DNA from: Monodelphis domestica
Lineage: Eukaryota > Chordata > Mammalia > Didelphimorphia > Didelphidae
NCBI RefSeq assembly: GCF_027887165.1
Contig: NC_077232.1
Location: 82,461,399 to 82,525,398 of the forward strand
Direction: 5' to 3'
Length of the DNA: 64,000 bases
Under the pieces are notes generated by a model. The model worked only from the letters and a program-made list of their open reading frames with translations. It was not told the origin of the DNA and made no database searches. Shown piece by piece: positions 1-10,160 of the stretch (its first letter is position 1; every line of letters starts with the position of its first letter). The position numbers were made by a program, and so were the translations under genes.

Positions 1-631
1 CCATTATATCTATTTCTTTTTTGCTTACTAGGTGCTAAGTTTAATAATTTCTGTAAGACTAAAGGACCCAAAGGGTCCTTTAATTTGAGGATCTCAGAGG
101 AAAGCAGCCCCAGTCATTCCTACCCTCATTACAGCTCTTGAATGTAGACTTCTAGAGCTGAAAAGAATCTAAAAAGTATAGGTTAATATTGGGAAGAACA
201 TTTGAGAATATCTAGTCTACCCTCTTCTTTTTACAGTGGAGCAAAACAAGGTACAAAAAGAAATGTAGTACAGTACAAGGAATATTGACTCTCTGGTTAG
301 AGGACCTGGTATCCAATCCTACTTCTGACTCATACTAGCTGCGTCACCTTGAACAAGTCACCACGCTTCCTTGAGCCTCAGTTTCCTCATCTGTAAAATG
401 AGACAGAACATGAGGGATACAACAAAGCAACAGATAGTCCCTTTCCTCAAAGAGTTCACAATCAGATAGATTCTTTGGTTCAGGTAAAGCTTGATTTCCC
501 AGGACCATTTTGATAGGTTAAGTGGGAAGAGGAATTGGGAAGCCACCCCCATACTTTTTCCAAGCCTGGAAGAGGAGACAGAGGGCAGATCCCATGTTGC
601 CCAGTGCTCAGCAGGTATTTCCTGCCCTCAG
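1..631. other. HGFAC intron (upstream of kringle exon)
   Basis: Positions about 285-480 are a CORE-SINE/MIR-like copy on + (GCCTCAGTTTCCTCATCTGT core). The rest is unassigned intron; no EGF or FN1 exon was recognised. Confidence 0.6.
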
Positions 632-806
632 TCCCTAGTGAGACCTGTTACTTCGGCAATGGCACAGAATATCGGGGCATTGCCAAGAAGACCATCTCGG
701 GCCAGAGCTGTTTGCCCTGGAATTCAGATGTGCTGTATCAGGAGCTCCATGTGGACAGTGTAGAGAAGGCTGTGCACCTGGGGCTTGGTCCTCACTCCTA
801 CTGCAG
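632..806 (+). CDS. HGFAC: HGFAC, kringle domain exon 1 of 2
   Basis: This exon encodes the first two thirds of the kringle of hepatocyte growth factor activator, a secreted plasma serine protease that cleaves single-chain HGF. The frame reads ETCYFGNGTEYRG, QSCLPWNSDVLYQELHVDS and GLGPHSYCR, close to what I recall of human HGFAC (GNGTGYRG, LAWNSDLLYQELHVDSVG, GLGPHAYCR). It holds three of the six kringle cysteines. The start was set at the AG ending a pyrimidine-rich tract (630-631), which gives a phase-1 junction as usual for kringle modules. A second AG at 637-638 would shorten it by 7 nt and break that phase. The donor is CAG|GTAAGT, leaving phase 2. FN2, EGF and FN1 exons must lie left of the window; nothing coding was recognised in 1-631. 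Confidence 0.93.
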
Positions 807-964
807 GTAAGTGTTTAGCTGAGCTTCTCTCCACATGTCCAATACTCCTTAGGGTCTATTCTCACCCCATCACAGAGGCAAGCTGACTCTCTGCAAATAG
901 AAAAGCCAGTAACGTTTGGGGAGACAGAATTTGTGTTGTGGATCAGGAAAGGGTTCAGGAACTA

Positions 965-1144
965 GGGGAAGCTAGGTAGCACAGTGGATAGAGCACTGAC
1001 ACTGGAGTTGTGAGGTCCCAGGTTCAAATTTGACCTCAGATACTTCCTAGTTGTGTGCAAGTCACTTAACCCCAATTGCCTAGCCCTTACCATTCCTTTT
1101 CCTTTAGAATCAATATTTAATGTTGATTCTGAGACAGAAAGTAA
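965..1144 (+). repeat. Marsupial tRNA-derived CORE-SINE (MAR1-like)
   Basis: It opens GGGGAAGCTAGGTAGCACAG, carries the GGTTCAAATTTGACCTCAGA box-B-like core and ends near GAGACAGAAAGTAAG. The family name is from memory. Confidence 0.75.
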
Positions 1145-2619
1145 GTTTTTTAAGAGTTTAGGAACTAGAATCAGATATATGTTCTGGTTCTAAAATTTTA
1201 AAATCATATCACCCTGTAAAATTGAGATGAGGAATAGGGCATCTACTTCCACAGGGAAGTAGAATGACACAGCCCATCCAGGTACAATGGCAGATTTCAT
1301 TTAGTGATGGTTCAAACCTGGAGAGAATCAAGGAGGAAAGACTATTTTTGCCTGCCAGTGAGGGAGCTGGCAAGGCTATGGAGGAGACATTGAGAAAATA
1401 TGAATTGAGATACTTTAAGAAAATGTAACAGCCTGAAATAAAAATTAGCTCATTTTAAGTCTATGGAAAGATTCCCAAGGTTCACCTAATTACCCTACTT
1501 TGTGACTTTTAGGATGTTTATTTTAGTTGAAAAGTTATGAGTTCAATCACAATCATTTCAAGACTTCTACTTAGAAAGACTTGCTAACATTAAGAAAGAA
1601 GTTTAGCTCTGCGCCTTAATATTTAAGCATTTATGTTTATTTCTAGTTAACCTCTGCCACTTTTGTAGTTGAGACAAGATTCAGGTTGCTGCAAACATTT
1701 GGGTAATGAATTTGGGTATATATAATGATGAAGTATAATTATTTGAATAATAGCAGATTTCATTACAGGGTCTGTGTTCTTCTTGAGCCTGTAGGACTGA
1801 ATGCCTTCCTAGATACCACTTTTATTTGCCATAATTCAGCCCTACTTTTTCTTTCTCCTATTCCTGGTGGTTCCTAAACTACTGATTTTTTATGGGTTCC
1901 CTCCAGCTTGATGTCACTCTTTCCTCTTTGTTTCTTGTTCTTTGGAATCTCTCTCTAGTTCTGAAATAGGTGAGGTAGAATTAGACCTTTTATAAGTTGT
2001 CTAGGATGTGATAAAGTCTCTCACAATGCCTTTGATTGGTTTAGAAGATATATGTTTTGTTCACAGCTTATGATTGATTTTACACACACAGAGACTTTAT
2101 TGATTGATTGATTGAATCAATAAGAGCTCTTACCTAACAAATGTAATTACTGTTAAGAGGGATGCAACACCATGTTTGTGGAAGAACTTATAAACTCTAC
2201 CAGTTTATTGGATCAGTTTCTTTCTTTCTTTTTTTTTCATCAAAGACCTACTGGTCTGGGTAGAGCATCTGTTTAAAAGACCAGTGAAAATCTAAATAAT
2301 ATCAAATCAAATTGTGACAATTTTTTTAGATTCAATGAGTTCACTCCACAGAGACTAAGCAAGCTTAGCTCACCTTGTCAAGAAGCGCACTGACCTGATA
2401 TTTTCATCCTAGCTCTGACCTTAACTCATGGGATGACCTTGAACAACCTCTCCCTCGGTCTCAATTTCCTCCTCTATAAAAACTAAATTATCTCTAAGAA
2501 CTCTTCCAATTCTAGCATCTTAGATTCTAGGATCTTTCTATTTCTAGCACTCTTTGTTCATGGGCACTAAGTTTTTTGAGTTCTGGGTATTTAATTTTCT
2601 GTGTTATAACATTTTTTTT

Positions 2620-2812
2620 AATATGGGGAGATTCTTTTCTTTTTTTTCTCAATTACATGTGAACAAAAATTTTAACCTTTCATACATTTTTTTGAGTTCC
2701 AGATTCTCTCCCTCTCTTTCATTTCCCCACCTTGAGCAGGCAAACAATTTGATCTAGATAATACATATATAGTCATGTGAAACATTTCCATATTAGCCAT
2801 AACATTGTCTTC
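2620..2812 (-). mobile_element. LINE (L1-type) 3'-end fragment
   Basis: Read on -, it matches the 3' end of the old L1 at 31938-32400 (CATATTAGCCATAACATT ... CAATTACATGTGAACAAAAA region). It is 5'-truncated. Confidence 0.6.
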
Positions 2813-2960
2813 TAAGGTTCTTGACTTTTTTGGTGAGTCCTAGACCCTTTGGCAGTCTAGTGGAGGCCATGAAACAATTTTTAGAATGTTTTTAAATGGA
2901 TAAAATAAAATATCTAAATCTACAAAGGAAGTCAGTTAGGTTGAAATAGTTATTGGGATA
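2813..2960 (+). mobile_element. hAT-like MITE relic, 5' half
   Basis: AAGGTTCTTGACTTTTTTGG, then CCTTTGGCAGTCTAGTGGAG, matches the element at 43385-43600 and the reverse strand of 29488-29632. The nonautonomous family has ends near CAGGGGTTCTTAACC. Confidence 0.6.
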
Positions 2961-3183
2961 AAACAAAAACTATGATTCATCATTTGAATAGAAAATTTAA
3001 GGGTTATTTTATACATGTCTTTCTGAGGTCCTGGTTCCCATGGCTATTTTCTCTTTTCTGGTATAGGTGGAATTTAGCTCTGCCCCCTGGGCCCCTGGTC
3101 ATATTCTTTAGGGATGGGAGGGCTAAGGGGTTTAAGAGTCTGGGTTCCCACAACCACACTGAATTCTTTCTCTCTTGGGTCAG

Positions 3184-3269
3184 AAATCCCGACAGTGATG
3201 AGAAGCCGTGGTGTTACATCATGAAGGACAACACTCTCTCCTGGGAGTACTGCAACATCTCAGCCTGTG
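3184..3269 (+). CDS. HGFAC: HGFAC, kringle domain exon 2 of 2
   Basis: This exon completes the HGFAC kringle. The first base finishes the split Arg codon from the previous exon, then the frame reads NPDSDEKPWCYIMKDNTLSW and EYCNISAC. The kringle signature NPDxDxxPWCY is intact, and three more cysteines bring the domain to the expected six. The acceptor follows TCTCTTGGGTCAG and the donor is TGTG|GTAGGT, leaving phase 1, the usual exit phase of a kringle. In the mature enzyme this heavy-chain module stays disulfide-linked to the protease. No reading-frame damage is seen. Confidence 0.94.
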
Positions 3270-4339
3270 GTAGGTGGGCTCTGAGCCAGGAAGTGGGGAG
3301 GACCACTGTTGTTTTAACTCATGGACATGAAGCAGTGTCATCCAGCTCCATAAAGAAAAAAAACCAGTTCTGTAATGAGATGCATTCTCAAAAGCTGATG
3401 TAGAATTTTTTGACCTGAAGATAGTTCTAGGAAATGTCTGAGGAATAGGAATAACACCTTTTAGCATGCCTTATTTACTTGCTTTGTAGTCAGGGGTATG
3501 CTGAAAAATGTTTAATGACAGGCTCTCCCAAAAGACAATTTTAATAATTTTCTAAAAATTAAAATTAAAATGATTTCTTTTAAATAATTTTTCTTTTTAA
3601 TTTTAATCTACATTATTAACTTTTACTCCATTACTTTCTTAACTCTAGACAATCAAACAAACAATAAATCAAGCCCTGATTGGTAGTGCTTGTTGATTTC
3701 TGAGATGTGAATGCTCACAGTGATAATTTAACAATCAGCTCAAGTTTATACATGACTTTCACTTTCATTCTCTCTGGCCCTGTGAAGGGGGAAGGATGGG
3801 GGTTGTGATACCCAAACGGATAGAAATAATGGAAAAATAAAAACACAACTTGAACTTTGACCCTAAAGACACAAATTCTAATCCCAGCCCTGCTACCTAT
3901 GAAATGTTTGACCTTGGCTAAGTTATTGCCTGACTTTAGTCCTCAATTTCCTCATCTGTGATCAATCATAGAAGCATAAAGCTGAGAGGAACCTAAGAAA
4001 TCATTTAGCCCAACGAACACCCAAAACAGGAGTCTTACCTGAAAAGTGCCCACCTGTGTTTGAAGACTCCCAGTGACAAGGAGCTCAGAAATTGTTAGGA
4101 AAAATCTCCTCATATTTAAGAAAATCAGCCTTTTTTTAAGTCCTTGTTCTTGCCTTTCAGAGCCAAATAAAACAAGTCTAATATCTTTTCTCTGTGGCAG
4201 GCCATTAAATATTTATGACGGCTCTCTAATCCCCCATCCTACCTTGTCCTTAGAGTCTTCTCCAGGCTAATTGTAATATCTAAGAATGAGAACTTGGACA
4301 GGATTATTGTGAGATTCAAATAAGATTACGTAGGTAATA

Positions 4340-4825
4340 TATATTATTATTTATAATATTAAAATAGTATATTATAAATACATCTACATTTTTGTTATAT
4401 TTATATTTTATAGATATATTTGCTATAATATATAACTATATCACATATCATACATTAAATAGATTTTAATTTTATCATTTTAATTTAAATAATAACTCAA
4501 TATTAAATTTAACAAATTTAATATTTAATATAAATATATTATGTATTATTTGACTTAAATTAATATAATTTTATATAAAATTATTATTTTATATAACAAA
4601 TTTAAATAATTTAATATTAAATTTAACAAATTTAATATTTCATGTAAATACATTACATATTATTTAATTTAAATTTATATACATTTCATATATAATTTAT
4701 ATAAAATAAAATAATTATTTTTATAACAAATTTAAATGATTTAATATTAAATTTAACAAATTTAATAGTTAATGTAAATATTATATATAACATATGAAAT
4801 ATATATATATATATATATATATATA
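4340..4825. repeat. AT-rich tandem repeat, units of about 114-130 bp, ending in (TA)n
   Basis: The phrase AATATTAAATTTAACAAATT recurs at 4499, 4613 and 4743, each followed by similar TTATATAAAATTATTATTTT-type sequence. The region is over 85% A+T by eye and ends in a (TA)n run at 4799-4825. Confidence 0.8.
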
Positions 4826-4827
4826 AT

Positions 4828-4935
4828 TCCATCTCAGAATCAATACTAAATATCAGTTCCAATGGAGAAGAGGTGTAAGGGCTAGAGAACTGGGGTTAAG
4901 TGACTTACCCAGTGTCACACAGCTAGGCAAATGAG
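4828..4935 (-). repeat. MAR1-like CORE-SINE, partial
   Basis: Reverse strand of the family 3' half: TCAGAATCAATACTAAATAT, GGGGTTAAGTGACTTACCCA and CACACAGCTAGG. Confidence 0.7.
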
Positions 4936-5787
4936 ACATTATTTAAATAATGCTTAGCATAGTACCTGGCATGCACTTACTAAAGAATTAATCCCTTTCC
5001 TTTGTCTCTTTATATGTCTTCTTCTTTAATCTTCACAGTACTTCTGTGAGATATTATGAAGTATTATGATCCCCACTTTACAGTTGAGAAAGCTGAAGCA
5101 AACAGAAATTAAGTGATTTATTCAGGGTCATATAACTATCTGAAACAAGATCTGAACTCAGGTCTTTATGACATCAAGTCTATCCAATGAGTCATCCTGG
5201 TCCCTTCAATCCATTCTACTATATAATATGGTTTTCAGCCCATTCACTGTCCCATCCTTGCCCCTCCAGAGGCACTCCAGTTGGTCATTGTCCTTCTAAA
5301 AAGACAATCTCCCAAATGTGTGCACTTAGTACTTAGTGCACTTAGTAGGGTCTGGTCATCATGTAGGACAGCCACACTATCACCTCCTTTATTCTGATAT
5401 TTGGCTTCTGTTAATGCAAATGAATGGGAGTCAAATTTTTTGGCCATCATATCATGACATCGACTCCTCTTGCCTTTGCCATTACTGAAACGCTGTGCCT
5501 TTTTTTTTTATTCATAAGGAATCAGAGGATTTAGATCTAGAAAGGGAGCTTAGAGATCCTTTGTCTCACTCTTATTTTTACAAAGAACTGAAACAGAGAG
5601 GAGGGACCAGTCCAAATCTGCTTCCATAATGTCACCCAGCAGGAATTTGAAGCTGAGTAGAACTCCAAGTGCAAAGCTTTTATCTATTAAAGCATTTCTT
5701 TAAAGCATGGGGGACTTTACCTGAACCCCTATTGAATGTCCCTTTGGACTAGACCTTTCTCTCTTTGACATTCTCTCCGGCCCCCAG

Positions 5788-6043
5788 TGAACCATCCCAG
5801 GAGTGGGGCAAATCCCGGTATGGAACTTTTGATGATCCCCAACGTTCCTGTGACCAGCAGACGGGGCTGTGGGAAGAGGCACAAGAAGAGGACGTTCCTG
5901 AGGCCTCGAATTATTGGAGGCTCATCCTCCTTGCCCGGATCCCACCCATGGATGGCAGCCTTGTACATAGGGGAAAACTTCTGTGCTGGCAGCCTCATCC
6001 AATCCTGCTGGGTTGTAACAGCTGCCCATTGTTTCTCCAATAG
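5788..6043 (+). CDS. HGFAC: HGFAC, linker, activation site and N-terminus of protease domain
   Basis: This exon joins the kringle to the protease. After a variable linker of about 30 residues it reads CGKRHKKRTFLRPR then IIGGSSSLPGSHPWMAALYI, ending in CWVVTAAHCFSN. The zymogen cleavage bond Arg|Ile is at 5909/5910; thrombin and kallikrein-type proteases are known to cut human HGFAC here. The basic RHKKR stretch is conserved. The catalytic His of TAAHC is codon 6027-6029. The linker Cys (in RGCGKR) is the one expected to bridge to the protease domain. The entry is phase 1 after CCCCCAG and the exit phase 2 (AATAG|GTAAGC). The linker matches human poorly, as usual for this segment, and a longer alternative frame here is only a shadow. 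Confidence 0.95.
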
Positions 6044-6655
6044 GTAAGCCCTTCCTTTTACCTCATTGCATTGCCAGTGGGCAAAGCCAGTTCTTGGGCA
6101 AAACGGTATATTTGGTGAAAATGGACTCCGTTCAGCTAAGATGAGAGAAGTTCGATGGAACCTTCTCCCTTTTTGCTGATATGTTCTCTCCCCTTTGCCA
6201 CATCAATTTGATTCCTATTCTCTGAAAAGACTTTGAACTCCCTGAGCATTCCTAGCCTGAGTTCTCCCTTGGGGTGGGAAAAGCTCTTTTGAAGAAGAAC
6301 CCTTCAGTAGCTGATGGAGATAAAGGGGAAAAGGGAGGCCAGGGAGGACTTTGTCAGGATTAGATCTTCTGAGTCTTTAGTGGGATGCTTATTCTCTCCC
6401 ATGAAAGGATAGCTATGTCTTCGGGACCACTTGAGAAAGAGAAAGCTGATTGAGAGCTCATAGGAAAGCACATGATGGCGAAGTGGTGTGACATACTAGA
6501 TAAAGGACTGTATCTGGAGTCAGAGGACCTGGCGTGGAATCCCAAGTCTCCTAGACTCAAACACTTGCCAGCTGTGTGAACTTAGATGAGTCACTTAACC
6601 TCTGTCTATCTCAGTTTCCTTAACAGTAAAAGAAGGAATCCTAAGAGTACCCATT

Positions 6656-7196
6656 TTGAACTCTGAGGTATCACTTCACACCTAGCAGATTGGCTAAAAT
6701 GACAGCAAAGGAAAGTAATGAATTCTGGAGGGGATGTGGCAAAGTTGGGACATTAATGCATTGCTGGTGGAGTTGTGAATTGATCCAACCATTCTGGAGG
6801 GCAATTTGGAACTATGCCCAAAGGGCAATAAAAGACTGTCTGCCCTTTGATCCAGCCATAGCACTGCTGGGTTTGTACCCCAAAGAGATAATGGACACAA
6901 AGACTTGTACAAAAATATTCATAGCTGCGCTCTTTGTGGTGGCCAAAAATTGGAAAACGAGGGGATGCCCATCAATTGGGGAATGGCTGAACAAATTGTG
7001 CTATGTGTTGGTGATGGAATACTATTGTGCTCAAAGGAATAATAAAGTGGAGGGATTCCATGTGAACTGGAACGACTTCCAGAAATTGATGCAGAGTGAA
7101 AGGAGCAGAACCAGGAGAAAATTGTACACAGAAATGGATACACTGTGGCACAATTGAACGTAATGGACTTCTCTACTAGCAGCAATGCAATGATCA
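6656..7196 (+). mobile_element. L1 ORF2 C-terminal / 3' fragment
   Basis: An open frame (6690-7157) reads [20 protein letters not shown], then [36 protein letters not shown] and [11 protein letters not shown]. These are the marks of the L1 ORF2p C-terminus (human: GTLLHCWWDCKLVQPLW, PFDPAIPLLGIYPKDY, MEYYAAIKN). It is 5'-truncated and stops at ...CTAGCAGCAATGCAATGATC without a tail. Confidence 0.9.
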
Positions 7197-8073
7197 GCTC
7201 TTTTAGATGGAGGATCAGCGTGGTAGAGTCGAAAGTGTGTTGGAGTTGGAAATTCTAGGTTCAAATCCTACATCTACCATTTACTGTTCTTTATCTTTGA
7301 GAATGTCTCTTGACCTCTTGGCTTTTATTTCTCATTTATGAAATTTGGGCTAGATGGCCTGTGAGCTTGCTTCTCACTCTAAATCTCTTTCTATATCATA
7401 TAAAAGATTGTTAGGTATCTCTCAACCCACTGGCTCCACGTCCAGTGTCAGCCTCTATTTGTTTTCTTGGATGAAATATTTGGAGAAATTCCTTCCAGGG
7501 CTGAGATTCTAAGATTCAATGAGGATGTTTATGAAAAGGCTTTAGGGTAGATTGGCCAGGGATAGACCTCATGTGTCCCTGCTTGTCTTCAAAAGAAAGT
7601 GGTTGGATTATTAGGGTCTAAAAGATTCCTTTTAGCACAACTAGTTGTATGAATGGAACCCTGGAAAGGGGAGGCCTTCGGGATTGGGGGAAGGGTCAGG
7701 GTGGCAACGATCTCTGGGTCTTCACATTTCCAGAGTCACAGCAAAGGAAGGAAGCTGCTATCCAGAGTACATCCCTGACGAAGACTGGAGAAATGGTAGT
7801 TTCTGGGCATGGCCACACGGTGGCAAAGTCACACTACCCACAGTCAGAGCTTACAGCATTATACTGGGTCTTGGAGCTGGGCATCTGTCAGAATTCTGGG
7901 GGTAGGAGTGTGCTGGAGGAATGGGCTGTAAATGGGAAGAGCATTTAGGCCTTGGAAATCAGTAAATGCTAAAAATCAAGGCTTGATTTGTGATTTTGTT
8001 GATTGCCTTTAGGTTTTAGAAAGTGATGGAGAAAATGGCACTAAGGTAGATTAAATTTAAAAGTCTATGTATA

Positions 8074-8252
8074 GGGGCAGCTGGGTAGCTCAGTGGAATG
8101 ATAGCCAGGCCTAGAGACTGAAGGTCCTGGGTTCAAATGTGGCCTCAGACACTTCTTAGCTATGTGACCCTGGGTAAGTCACTTAATTCCTGTTGCCTAT
8201 CCCTTACCACCTTTATATCTTAGAATCAATCTAGAGATGGAAGGTAAAAATA
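8074..8252 (+). repeat. MAR1-like CORE-SINE
   Basis: GGGGCAGCTGGGTAGCTCAG start, GGGTTCAAATGTGGCCTCAG core and CTTAGAATCAAT-type 3' end. Confidence 0.85.
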
Positions 8253-8289
8253 TTTTTTTAAATGTGTGTATAGTAACTGAAACATTGTG

Positions 8290-8625
8290 GGATGATCAAA
8301 TGTAATGGACTTCTCTACTAGCAGCAATGCAATGACCCAGGACAATTCTGAGGGACTTATGAGAAAGAACACTATCCATATCCAGAGAAAGAACTGTGGG
8401 AGTAGAAATGCAGAAGAAAATACAGGATTTATCCCTTGTTTATCTGGGTTTATGACTTGGGGCTTGGATTTTTAAAAGATTGCTCTATTACAAAAATGAA
8501 TAATATGGAAAGAGGTATTGAGTGATAATACATGTATAACCCAGTGGAATTGTGTGTTAGCTCCAGGAGAGGGGAGGGAGACAACATGAATCATATAAGC
8601 ATGGAAGAAAATTAAAAATAATGTG
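8290..8625 (+). mobile_element. L1 3' UTR fragment
   Basis: It starts GATCAAATGTAATGGACTTC and ends at an A-rich tail near 8610-8625. It repeats about 40 bp also present at the end of the 6656-7196 fragment, so the two are separate insertions rather than one split copy. Confidence 0.8.
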
Positions 8626-9344
8626 GGTACATTTTTGCAGGGGGAGATATAGGAGTGAGAAGGAGGAATTTATTGTTAAACATTTACCACCAGTACATCA
8701 CTGATTGATTCTATGAAGTGGATTCTTGTTCTGGTGCATGGCTTGAGAATGGTCTTCCTTTGCCAGAACTGACAGCATTCTCATGGAGAGTCAGAGACCA
8801 AGTCAGAGTCCAATGTGGTCACTAATTATCTTCAAAACAAGATTTTTGGATTTGACGATCTTAAAAGATTCCATATAATATTGGTGTCTAGTAGTTACCA
8901 TTATGTCAATACTCTACAGGTGGTGGGCTAATTTACCAAGGGTTAATGTGTGGTTTCCTTTAACTCTCTAAAGCTCAGTTTCCTTATATGAAAAATAAGG
9001 ATAATCATACTTGCATCACACAGTTCATATGAAAGAAAGTTCTTTATAACTCTCAAAAATATTGTTAAAATGTGAGCAATCTAATGGCTGATATGTCTGC
9101 TGATATGGGATTGCTCTACTGGTCCATATTCTATATTCTAAGGTCCTTGCTCTCTCTGACATTCTATATTCCTAGACCCATTTTGAGTTCAGATATTTGT
9201 GTTCTCAATTAAAAAACTGATTTTCATTTATATTTCATTATTTATTATTTCTTCCTATATCACTCCTTGGTCCCTCCTCTCAGAGAGGTATCTCCTCAAA
9301 CAAAGAATTTATTTTATCTCTTAATTAATTAATTAATTAAGAAC

Positions 9345-10160
9345 AGATTTTTATGGTTACATGATTCAAAACCCCCCTCCATTTTTTCCTCCCCCCTCCC
9401 AAAGCCAACAAGCAGTTCCACTGGGTTATACATGTATCATTGTTCAAAACCTATTTCCATATTATTCATATCTGTAGTAGAGATCTTTTAATGCCATAAC
9501 CTCAATCATATCCCCATCAAACCACATGATTGATCATCTGTTTTTCTTCCACGTTTCTACTCCCACAGTTCTTTCTCTAGATGTGGATAGTATTCTTTCT
9601 CATAAGTTCCTCAGAATTGTCCTGGATCACTGCACTGCTGCTAGTAGAGAAGTTCATTACATTCAATTGTGTGAAAATTTATTAGTTCGTTCTGCTCCTT
9701 TCACTCTGCATCAATTCCTGGAGGTTGTTCCATTTCACATGGAATTCCTCCAGTTCATCATTCCTTTGAGCACAATAGTATTCCATCACCTACAGACACC
9801 ATAATTTGTTCAGCCATTATCTAATTGATGGACACCCCCTCCTTTTCTAATTTTTTTTGCCACCACAAAGAGTGTGGCTAGAATTATTTTTGTACAAGTC
9901 TTTTTCCTTATTATCTCTTTGGGCTACAAACCCAACAGTGCTATGTCTGGATCAAAGGGCAGGCCATCTTTTAAAGCCCTTTGGGCACAGTTCCAAATTG
10001 CCTTCCAGAATGGTTGGATCAATTCACAACTCCACCAGAAGTGTATTGGGTCCCAATTTTGCCACATCCCCTCCAACATTTTTTATTTTCCTTTACTGTC
10101 ATATTGGCCAATCTCCTAGGTATGACGTGATACCCCAGAGTTGTTTTGATTTGCATTTCT
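9345..10160 (-). mobile_element. Older L1 3' portion, left part (host of the nested half-L1)
   Basis: Reverse-strand L1 3' UTR and ORF2 end: GAATACTATTGTGCTCAAAG (complement near 9765-9785) and the CWRGCG-type region near 10070. Its continuation is at 12702-12893, beyond the nested insertion. It is preceded by a (TTAA)n run at 9322-9341. Confidence 0.85.

Larger units (their letters stand above)
807..3183. other. HGFAC intron within kringle
   Basis: It holds a SINE (965-1144), a MIR-like copy (about 2380-2530, +), a LINE 3'-end fragment (about 2620-2812, -) and a hAT-like relic (about 2813-2960). Positions 1150-2380 show no repeat or gene that I recognise. Confidence 0.55.
3270..5787. other. 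HGFAC intron between kringle and protease exons
   Basis: It contains MIR-like copies (about 3850-3970 +, 5060-5210 -), an AT-rich tandem repeat (4340-4825) and a SINE (4828-4935). Positions 3300-3850, 3970-4330 and 5210-5780 hold nothing coding that I can identify. Confidence 0.55.

Noticed and set aside
637-639. Alternative acceptor AG at 637-638 for the first kringle exon
   Set aside because: It would give a phase-2 entry instead of the phase 1 expected for kringle modules; the AG at 630-631 has the better pyrimidine tract.
4340-4825. Possible replication origin or matrix attachment region in the AT-rich array
   Set aside because: A+T richness alone cannot support either claim.
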